A stretch of DNA of 11,350 nucleotides, from the NCBI GenBank assembly GCA_947254465.1, contig CAMYEU010000036.1:1-11350 (forward strand). The letters run 5' to 3'. The translations under genes were made by a program, and so were the position numbers. This stretch comes from an uncultured Gemella sp. GTDB lineage: Bacteria > Bacillota > Bacilli > Staphylococcales > Gemellaceae. The first letter of the stretch is position 1; each line of letters opens with the position of its first letter. Below, in pieces: positions 6,786 to 11,350 of the stretch. The notes beneath the pieces were generated by a model. That model saw only the letters and a list, made by a program, of their open reading frames with translations, was not told the DNA's origin and did not search any database.

Positions 6786-7187
6786 TTATCTTCCCTTGTC
6801 TGATAATAGTTCTGACAATTTTCCAGATGTTAAGATAGCTCTGTGCTCTAAAGCTCCTCTTTTAGAATCTTTATATATAGCTGTCTTAACTGTAAGATTT
6901 TCATCATCATTTATTATCAATTTTATACTTATATCCTCTACTATACTTTTCACAGTATAACTATCATCTATTTTATAACTTTTTATTTTCCCTTCTTGTG
7001 TTAAAGCTTTTTTATCCAGTAATCTTAGAATATGTTCTATCTCTATTTTCACCTCTTGACTATGTACCATTTTTTCTACTTGATCTGCATCCTTTTTCAC
7101 TTGATATTTATCCCAATATATTTTACCAACTATTAACATCGTTATTATTACTATTACCGATATTATACTTATCAATACCTTTTTCAT
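6786..7187 (-). CDS. Small membrane-anchored protein, DUF1310-like
   Basis: The 133-residue protein has one N-terminal hydrophobic segment (about residues 4-23, VLISIISVIVIITMLIVGKI) and no lipobox cysteine, so it looks like a membrane anchor or uncleaved signal. The rest is a small, charged, probably extracytoplasmic domain. The stretch DKKALTQEGKIKSYKIDD (58-75), followed by SIKLIINDDENLTVK and a C-terminal SGKLSELL, resembles DUF1310 proteins of streptococci as I remember them. Their function is unknown. The ribosome binding site is weak: AAGG about twelve bases before the ATG. An extended -10 promoter overlapped by two tandem 14-bp repeats lies upstream. No clear terminator follows; 139 bases separate it from the FAD oxidoreductase start. 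Confidence 0.7.
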   Translation of the reverse strand: MKKVLISIISVIVIITMLIVGKIYWDKYQVKKDADQVEKMVHSQEVKIEIEHILRLLDKKALTQEGKIKSYKIDDSYTVKSIVEDISIKLIINDDENLTVKTAIYKDSKRGALEHRAILTSGKLSELLSDKGR

Positions 7188-7276
7188 TTTTCTATACTAC
7201 CTTTTCTTAAAATAATTATCTTTTATAATTATTGCGTGGAAATATATTTTATACTTCTCTCTATTATTCTTTTTCT

Positions 7277-7315
7277 ATTATATCATATTTATCATCACAA
7301 ATTTATCATCACAAA
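7277..7315 (-). promoter_or_regulatory. Promoter of the DUF1310-like gene with tandem operator-like repeats
   Basis: The minus strand has TGATATAAT (7277-7285), an extended -10. Immediately upstream, two perfect head-to-tail copies of TTTGTGATGATAAA occupy 7288-7301 and 7302-7315, covering the -35 region where no -35 hexamer is recognisable. This arrangement is typical of an activator-dependent promoter. Transcription would start near 7270. Confidence 0.5.
7288..7315. repeat. Perfect tandem duplication of a 14-bp unit
   Basis: On the plus strand TTTATCATCACAAA occurs twice without gap. It could be a pair of regulator-binding sites or a chance slippage duplication in AT-rich DNA. Confidence 0.85.
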
Positions 7316-7451
7316 AAATAGAGCTCCAAATCTCACTCATTATTTGAAATTAGTATTCTATTTTTACACTATTACTATTCTGCTTGTATCTATAATTTCA
7401 TGTGCCGTTCATCAACACTATGTTTAGTCTAATCTGAAATAAATAATTAGC
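7316..7451. other. Intergenic sequence without recognised feature
   Basis: This is the middle of the 361-bp gap between the DUF1310-like gene and pepF. A 63-codon frame on the plus strand (7236-7427, GTG start) encodes a hydrophobic peptide but has no ribosome binding site and overlaps the minus-strand promoter; I do not call it a gene. Nothing else was seen. Confidence 0.5.
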
Positions 7452-7506
7452 TTTACCTATCCACTTTTATGTATTATAATTATTATTAAGTTGCTCATAG
7501 GCAACT
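7452..7506 (+). promoter_or_regulatory. pepF promoter with 5'-end hairpin
   Basis: TTTACC (7452-7457) and TATAAT (7475-7480) are 17 bases apart, giving a start near 7487. The transcript would open almost at once with a six-pair hairpin, AGTTGC/GCAACT (7489-7506, loop TCATAG), which may protect the 5' end from decay. A second TATAAT-like box at 7516-7521 lacks a good -35. Confidence 0.6.
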
Positions 7507-7548
7507 ATCAATCGATATAATTCGACTTAATTACACAGGAGGTAAACT

Positions 7549-9357
7549 ATGACTGAAATGAAATTAATACCAAGAAATGAAGTCGAAGAGAAATATACTT
7601 GGGATATGACTCTTCTATACAAAACTGATGAAGATTTTAAAGCGAGCCTTGAGAATATTAAAAAGGAAATCTTAGATTTTAAGGCTGCTTACGAAGGAAA
7701 ATTAGCGGATTACACTACTTTAGATACTGCCGTTAAAAAATACGAAGAGCTTTATGAAGAATACTATAAGCTATCTCACTACGCTGAGTTACCAATGGCG
7801 GTGGATAGATTTAATGACAATGTTGTACAAAATGTAACACTATTTGAAGATATTTCTACTTTATGGGCGGGGAATTTAAGTTTCTTCGATACTGAACTTG
7901 TAGAACTAGATGAACAATTCATTAAAGATTTCGTGAAAAATTATCGACCTGATTTAGAATACTACTTCGAAAAAATCGTTCAGGAAAAAAAACATACATT
8001 ATCAAAAGAAGCTGAACAAGTAATCGCAAACTATGAGAGTCTTCCCGGTTATTACAATCTATACGAGGTAACTAAGCACGAAGATATGCAATTCGACAGC
8101 TTCGAAGCAAATGGAAAAACTTTCGAAAACAGTTTTGTTTTATACGAAAACTTACACGAAATGGATAATGATACTGAAATTCGCCGTAATGCTGCGAAAA
8201 GTTTCTATAAAACATTAGATATTTATAAAAACACTTCAGCAAATGAATATATTTCACAAATCAAAAAAGAAAAAATGCTTGCTACAATGCGTGGTTATGA
8301 TAGTGTTATCGACTACCTATTAGCCGAGCAAGATGGTAACCGAGAATTATATGATCGTCAAATCCGTACTCTTATGACAGACTTAGCACCTCATATTCAA
8401 CGTTACATTAAACTTCTAGCTCGCGAACATAAAATTGAAGATATGCAGTTTGCAGACTGTAAAATTAACCTTGATCCAGATTTCGAAGTTGATATGACTA
8501 TCGACGAATCTCGTTCTTACCTTAAAAAAGCACTTGGTGTTCTTGGTGAAGACTACGTTAAAATGATTGATGAAAGTTATGACAAACGTTGGACTGACTT
8601 CCCTCAAAACATCGGGAAAAGTACTGGTGGATTCTGCGCAACAGTTCCTAATGTAGCTGGATTTATTCTACTTTCTTGGACTGGAAAAATGAATGAAGTT
8701 TTCGTTCTTGCTCACGAACTTGGACATGCATATCACTTCATGAGTACAGGAAAACACCAAACAATGTTAAACAACGATTGCCCACTTTACTTCGTTGAAG
8801 CTCCATCAACTTGTAACGAGGTTATCGTATCTAACTACCTACTGAAAACTAACACTGATGCTCGTTTCAAACGTTGGGTTATCAGCAACATGATTAGTAG
8901 AACATACTTCCACAATATGGTAACACACTACTTAGAAGCTGTTTATCAAGACAGAATCTACAAAATGGTAGATAACAACGAAATGCTTAATGCTGATGTT
9001 CTTTCTAAAGTTAAACGTGATGTTATGGAAGAATTCTTCGGAGATAGTTTAGTAGTAAATGAAGGGGCAGAACTTACTTGGATGAGACAACCTCACTACT
9101 ACATGGGACTATATCCATACACTTATTCTGCAGGATTAACAATCGGTACAGCTATCGCTAATAAGATCGATAATGATAGCTCTTATGCAGACACTTGGCT
9201 AAATGTTCTTACTAAAGGAAGTAGCATGTCAGCACTAGATCTTTCTAAACTTGCAGGTTGTGATGTAAGTACTGATGAACCACTTAAAGAAGCTATCGCT
9301 TATGTTGGTCACCTAGTAGATGAACTTTACAACTTAACAGATGAATTAAATAAATAG
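7549..9357 (+). CDS. pepF: Oligoendopeptidase F (M3B zinc metallopeptidase)
   Basis: This 602-residue cytoplasmic peptidase hydrolyses oligopeptides of roughly 7-17 residues in the family, feeding amino-acid recycling and nutrition. The zinc motif HELGH is at 389-393 (two His ligands, Glu390 catalytic), with the third ligand most likely Glu417 in FVEAPS, 28 residues after the first His, as expected for M3. The helical N-terminal half and the tail with HYYMGLYPYTYSAG (substrate-side Tyr and His) are typical, and length matches PepF at about 600. No signal peptide is present. The start has a perfect AGGAGG (7537-7542) six bases upstream. The gene is monocistronic, ending at a strong terminator shared with convergent proC. 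Confidence 0.97.
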   Translation: MTEMKLIPRNEVEEKYTWDMTLLYKTDEDFKASLENIKKEILDFKAAYEGKLADYTTLDTAVKKYEELYEEYYKLSHYAELPMAVDRFNDNVVQNVTLFEDISTLWAGNLSFFDTELVELDEQFIKDFVKNYRPDLEYYFEKIVQEKKHTLSKEAEQVIANYESLPGYYNLYEVTKHEDMQFDSFEANGKTFENSFVLYENLHEMDNDTEIRRNAAKSFYKTLDIYKNTSANEYISQIKKEKMLATMRGYDSVIDYLLAEQDGNRELYDRQIRTLMTDLAPHIQRYIKLLAREHKIEDMQFADCKINLDPDFEVDMTIDESRSYLKKALGVLGEDYVKMIDESYDKRWTDFPQNIGKSTGGFCATVPNVAGFILLSWTGKMNEVFVLAHELGHAYHFMSTGKHQTMLNNDCPLYFVEAPSTCNEVIVSNYLLKTNTDARFKRWVISNMISRTYFHNMVTHYLEAVYQDRIYKMVDNNEMLNADVLSKVKRDVMEEFFGDSLVVNEGAELTWMRQPHYYMGLYPYTYSAGLTIGTAIANKIDNDSSYADTWLNVLTKGSSMSALDLSKLAGCDVSTDEPLKEAIAYVGHLVDELYNLTDELNK

Positions 9358-9361
9358 AAAC

Positions 9362-9399
9362 TAAAAGCTTCAGCCAAATCTCTTTGGTTGAAGCTTTTA
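9362..9399. terminator. Bidirectional terminator between pepF and proC
   Basis: A 17-pair stem (9362-9378 with 9383-9399, one G-U pair, four-base loop) has AAAA on one side and TTTT on the other, only five bases after the pepF stop and nine after the proC stop. It can serve both convergent genes. Confidence 0.9.
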
Positions 9400-9407
9400 A
9401 CTTAGTT

Positions 9408-10199
9408 TTATTTCATTCTATCTAATTTATCAAAACAAGCTTTTTCACACTCTATAACTGCACTGCGGAAATTCTTTTGTTCCAAAACTCTCACAGCTTC
9501 GATAGTACTTCCACTTGGTGAACATACATCATCTTTTAACTTGCCTGGATGCTCTTTAGTTTCTAAGACCATTTTCGCAGCTCCCAAAACAGTGTTTGCA
9601 GCAAGTCTATAAGCAACACTACGTTTTAAACCATTTAAAGCAGCACCATCGGCTAATGCTTCTATAAATAAATATCCGTACGCAGGACCTGAACCACTTA
9701 AAGCTGTTAAAGCCGCCATGTCTTTTTCCAATATTTCCTCGGCAATACCTAAGTTACTTAATAAATCTAATACTATTATTTTATCTTCATCATTTACCAA
9801 AGAATTAAATACAACTCCTACAACTCCAGCACCTACTTTTACAGGTGTATTCGGCATAATTCTAACTATTTTAGTATTAGGCAATTTTCTTTCTAAGTCT
9901 TTTATTTCTACTGCCGCTGCCATCGAAATAACTATCTTATTTTTAAAATTGTCTCCCACTTCATCTATTATTTCTCCCACTAGATATGGTTTCACTCCTA
10001 AAAAGATAATATCACTATTTTTCACTATCTCTTCTAGATTTCTACAGAATACAGCATCCATCTCATTAACAACTCTACTAGTACTCTTATCTGAAGAATT
10101 TCTCACAAAAATGTCTGAGTTACTAACTTTTCCACTTCGAAGTAATCCTTCTAGAATAGATTTCCCCATATTTCCAGCACCTATAAAACCCAATTTCAT
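9408..10199 (-). CDS. proC: Pyrroline-5-carboxylate reductase
   Basis: The enzyme performs the last step of proline synthesis, reducing pyrroline-5-carboxylate with NAD(P)H. The 263-residue protein opens with the Rossmann motif GFIGAGNMG (GAGNMG at 7-12), then VKP at 69-71, MPNTP at 115-119, and the conserved C-terminal helical region with SGSGPAY (168-174) and DDVCSPSGSTIEAV (223-236). The usual SPGGTT is here SPSGST, a mild change. Length is normal. AGGAGG lies seven bases before the ATG. No proA or proB is in the window, so it stands alone, which is common for proC and compatible with use of ornithine-derived precursor. Its promoter is the TGATATAAT at 10230-10238. Confidence 0.97.
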   Translation of the reverse strand: MKLGFIGAGNMGKSILEGLLRSGKVSNSDIFVRNSSDKSTSRVVNEMDAVFCRNLEEIVKNSDIIFLGVKPYLVGEIIDEVGDNFKNKIVISMAAAVEIKDLERKLPNTKIVRIMPNTPVKVGAGVVGVVFNSLVNDEDKIIVLDLLSNLGIAEEILEKDMAALTALSGSGPAYGYLFIEALADGAALNGLKRSVAYRLAANTVLGAAKMVLETKEHPGKLKDDVCSPSGSTIEAVRVLEQKNFRSAVIECEKACFDKLDRMK

Positions 10200-10229
10200 A
10201 CATATTCCTCCTAGATATTCATTAATATA

Positions 10230-10238
10230 ATTATATCA
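10230..10238 (-). promoter_or_regulatory. Extended -10 promoter of proC
   Basis: The minus strand reads TGATATAAT with no clear -35. The start would be near 10223, leaving a short leader of about 24 nt that contains the AGGAGG site. Confidence 0.6.
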
Positions 10239-10303
10239 TACTACTTATATTCTTGTTATAACCAAGCAATTTCATTTCGGCTATTTTAATATACTTATAA
10301 CTA

Positions 10304-10312
10304 TGCTATACT
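10304..10312 (+). promoter_or_regulatory. Extended -10 promoter of ung
   Basis: TGCTATACT lies 41 bases before the ung start codon, with only a poor -35 upstream. The ribosome binding site AAAGGAG is at 10341-10347. The divergent proC promoter is about 65 bases away. Confidence 0.5.
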
Positions 10313-10353
10313 TTAAAAAGATTATATAAATATATTATTCAAAGGAGTTTTAT

Positions 10354-11040
10354 ATGCATAACAGCTGGAATGAAGTATTCAAAAATTACCAAAAAATAGA
10401 TGAACTTAATAGTATGATAAAAAAAATAAATGAACAACGTCTTACTACAACAATCTATCCACCAAAAGAACAAGTTTTTAGAGTTTTCGATCTGGCGCTA
10501 GAAGATATCAAAGTCGTAATTTTAGGACAAGACCCTTATCATAATCCTGATCAAGCTTGTGGTTTAAGCTTTTCAGTCAACGATGGTGTCCCACTTCCAA
10601 AAAGCTTAATAAATATCTACAAAGAGTTGTATAATGACTTAGGTATCAAACCCGCCAACACAGGAAATCTCGAACCTTGGTTTAAACAAGGTGTATTCTT
10701 ACTTAATGCGGTTCTAACTGTAGAAAAGAATTCTCCAGCGAGTCATAGCAAAATGGGCTGGGAAGATTTCACAGATTATATAATTGAAACTATTTCTGAA
10801 AAAAATGAAAATGTAGTTTTTGTTTTATGGGGAAACTATGCACGAGGGAAAAAGAAACTTATCGATCCTTCAAAACATAAAATTATAGAATCAGCCCATC
10901 CAAGTCCACTATCAGCATACCGCGGCTTTTTTGGAAGCAAAATCTTTTCTCAAATCAATGATTATTTGGAGCTTCACAATAGAAAAACTATAAACTTTGA
11001 ATTAAAAATGAAAACTCATGAAAAAATTTCATTATTTTAA
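10354..11040 (+). CDS. ung: Uracil-DNA glycosylase, family 1
   Basis: The enzyme removes uracil from DNA and starts base-excision repair. The 228-residue protein carries the family-1 motifs in order: GQDPYH at 58-63 (Asp60 the catalytic water-activating residue), Phe73 in LSFSV for stacking on uracil, LLN at 116-118 (Asn118 for uracil recognition), and the DNA-intercalating HPSPLS at 182-187 followed by AYRGFFGSKIFS. Length is normal. The last residues (FELKMKTHEKISLF) replace the more usual short end and look unremarkable. The start has AAAGGAG six bases upstream. No terminator separates the stop codon from the putative small-RNA promoter, so ung transcripts probably end at the T-run near 11160. 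Confidence 0.98.
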   Translation: MHNSWNEVFKNYQKIDELNSMIKKINEQRLTTTIYPPKEQVFRVFDLALEDIKVVILGQDPYHNPDQACGLSFSVNDGVPLPKSLINIYKELYNDLGIKPANTGNLEPWFKQGVFLLNAVLTVEKNSPASHSKMGWEDFTDYIIETISEKNENVVFVLWGNYARGKKKLIDPSKHKIIESAHPSPLSAYRGFFGSKIFSQINDYLELHNRKTINFELKMKTHEKISLF

Positions 11041-11045
11041 TTAAT

Positions 11046-11077
11046 TTTAAGTATATTTAAAGTTTTCAGTATATAAT
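11046..11077 (+). promoter_or_regulatory. Direct-repeat promoter resembling a CiaR-type box
   Basis: TTTAAG (11046-11051), five bases, TTAAAG (11057-11062), nine bases, then TATAAT (11072-11077). In streptococci the response regulator CiaR binds TTTAAG-N5-WTTAAG about ten bases upstream of the -10 of small-RNA genes; here the second half differs at one position. No -35 hexamer is visible, which fits an activated promoter. Whether this organism encodes CiaRH cannot be seen from the window. Confidence 0.45.
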
Positions 11078-11083
11078 GATTAC

Positions 11084-11160
11084 CTAAACAAAAGTAATGA
11101 AATTTCACACTTAACGACATTTGTCGTTTCTCCCTTTTAAGTTTGAAATTATTTTTGTTT
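11084..11160 (+). ncRNA. Candidate small regulatory RNA 1 (anti-Shine-Dalgarno type)
   Basis: The predicted transcript of about 77 nt folds as one long imperfect hairpin. AAACAAAA (11086-11093) pairs with TTTTGTTT (11153-11160), TAA (11095-11097) with TTA, TTTCA (11103-11107) with TGAAA (11144-11148), ACTTAA (11109-11114) with TTAAGT (11137-11142), and CGAC with GTCG at the tip. The CU-rich stretch 11127-11136 (TTTCTCCCTT) has nothing opposite it and would stay exposed. It is complementary to AAGGGAG-type ribosome binding sites. The U-rich 3' end suits termination. It may double as the ung terminator. This is predicted from sequence by eye only. Confidence 0.45.
11128..11140 (+). repeat. 13-nt CU-rich repeat, copy 1
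   Basis: TTCTCCCTTTTAA, identical to 11256-11268. It directly follows a hairpin (11113-11128) in the same arrangement as copy 2. Confidence 0.85.
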
Positions 11161-11174
11161 AAACCAATATTTCG

Positions 11175-11203
11175 GTTAATTCTTTATGATATTAACAGAT
11201 AAT
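11175..11203 (+). promoter_or_regulatory. Possible operator/promoter ahead of the second RNA module
   Basis: GTTAAT (11175-11180) and ATTAAC (11191-11196) form an inverted repeat with half-sites one and a half helical turns apart. GATAAT (11198-11203) follows as a possible -10. This is weak and position-dependent evidence. Confidence 0.2.
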
Positions 11204-11255
11204 AAAACTTTTTAATTTTTTTCATAATGTGGCTTGTCGCTCCCTAGGCAAGCCA

Positions 11256-11268
11256 TTCTCCCTTTTAA
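11256..11268 (+). repeat. 13-nt CU-rich repeat, copy 2
   Basis: TTCTCCCTTTTAA, identical to 11128-11140. It sits between the 11230-11255 hairpin and the terminator stem. Confidence 0.85.
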
Positions 11269-11294
11269 AGAGTTAAAAAACTCTTTTGTTATTT
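11267..11294 (+). terminator. Intrinsic terminator of the second RNA module
   Basis: An eight-pair stem with a four-A loop is followed by TGTTATTT. No protein gene in the window other than ung lies upstream on this strand, which supports a small-RNA transcript. Confidence 0.65.
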
Positions 11295-11332
11295 GTATAT
11301 AAGATTAGATATAAACAAGCAAGTAATTGCTT
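11286..11332 (+). promoter_or_regulatory. Possible promoter and short dyad at the window end
   Basis: TTGTTA (11286-11291), 18 bases, TATAAA (11310-11315), then a six-pair dyad AAGCAA/TTGCTT (11317-11332, loop GTAA). This may begin another transcript that runs out of the window. The remaining bases to 11350 show no gene. Confidence 0.25.
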
Positions 11333-11350
11333 AGAACTTAATTTAGTTCA

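Larger units (their letters stand above)
11225..11294 (+). ncRNA. Candidate small regulatory RNA 2 with strong terminator
   Basis: A hairpin pairs TGGCTTG (11230-11236) with CAAGCCA (11249-11255); its 12-base loop itself contains CTCCCT. Then comes the exposed TTCTCCCTTTTAA (11256-11268), then an eight-pair stem AAAGAGTT/AACTCTTT (11267-11274 with 11279-11286) followed by TGTTATTT as terminator. Hairpin, anti-Shine-Dalgarno stretch, terminator is the layout of CiaR-dependent csRNAs. The 5' end is not clear, so the start given is only the hairpin base. It could instead be the 3' half of one transcript that begins at 11084. Confidence 0.45.

Noticed and set aside
7236..7427. 63-codon hydrophobic frame on the plus strand
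   Set aside because: GTG start without ribosome binding site, AT-rich low-complexity composition, and overlap with the tandem repeats and promoter of the opposite-strand gene.
9718..10230. 170-codon plus-strand frame
   Set aside because: It lies antisense within proC, whose motifs and ribosome binding site are unambiguous; the peptide is low-complexity.
11084..11294. A single 6S-like RNA with pairing ends (AACAAAAG with CTTTTGTT)
   Set aside because: An eight-base end pairing is possible, but internal hairpins and two U-rich termination points argue against one long hairpin with a central bubble. It is kept only as an alternative.
1..11350. CRISPR array, insertion sequence, tRNA or rRNA genes
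   Set aside because: No regularly spaced repeats, transposase frames, terminal inverted repeats of an IS, or tRNA/rRNA-like sequence were seen.

Overview
The window reads as AT-rich chromosomal DNA from a low-GC Gram-positive bacterium (Bacilli). Strong AGGAGG-type ribosome binding sites, TGnTATAAT promoters, a cdaA-cdaR pair, PepF, and a DUF1310-like protein (a family I know mainly from streptococci) would fit Gemella or a close relative. The genus is inferred, not proven. The first 44 bases are not genomic: they are an Illumina Nextera adapter (i7 index tail, read-2 primer, Tn5 mosaic end). The genomic sequence therefore starts at 45, at a contig edge.

Layout. 45-2031 (minus): cdaA, cdaR and a truncated small membrane-protein gene form a tight c-di-AMP operon driven by an extended -10 promoter. 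2032-2448: a gene-free stretch with three nested or adjacent hairpins, best read as a minus-strand structured RNA of about 205 nt with its own promoter and terminator. 2449-3597 (minus): a shortened pyruvate-kinase paralogue that lacks the B domain and several catalytic residues. 3598-4155: a divergent 558-bp intergenic region with an orphan double-hairpin terminator and the strong promoter of the next gene. 4156-5493 (plus): a GlpT/UhpT-type organophosphate:phosphate antiporter. 5553-6647 (minus): an FAD amino-acid oxidase-like protein. 6786-7187 (minus): a small membrane-anchored DUF1310-like protein. 7549-9357 (plus): oligoendopeptidase F. 9408-10199 (minus): pyrroline-5-carboxylate reductase. 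10354-11040 (plus): uracil-DNA glycosylase. 11041-11350: no protein gene, but two hairpin modules that both expose the same 13-nt CU-rich anti-Shine-Dalgarno sequence. The first lies behind a direct-repeat promoter resembling the CiaR boxes of streptococcal csRNAs.

The protein genes are mostly housekeeping and stand alone or in small units: cell-wall and second-messenger control (cdaA/cdaR), sugar- or glycerol-phosphate uptake, peptide and proline/D-amino-acid metabolism, and DNA repair. Convergent pairs are separated by clear bidirectional terminators at 5512-5545 and 9362-9399. The least explained parts are the degenerate pyruvate-kinase paralogue and the three structured intergenic regions.
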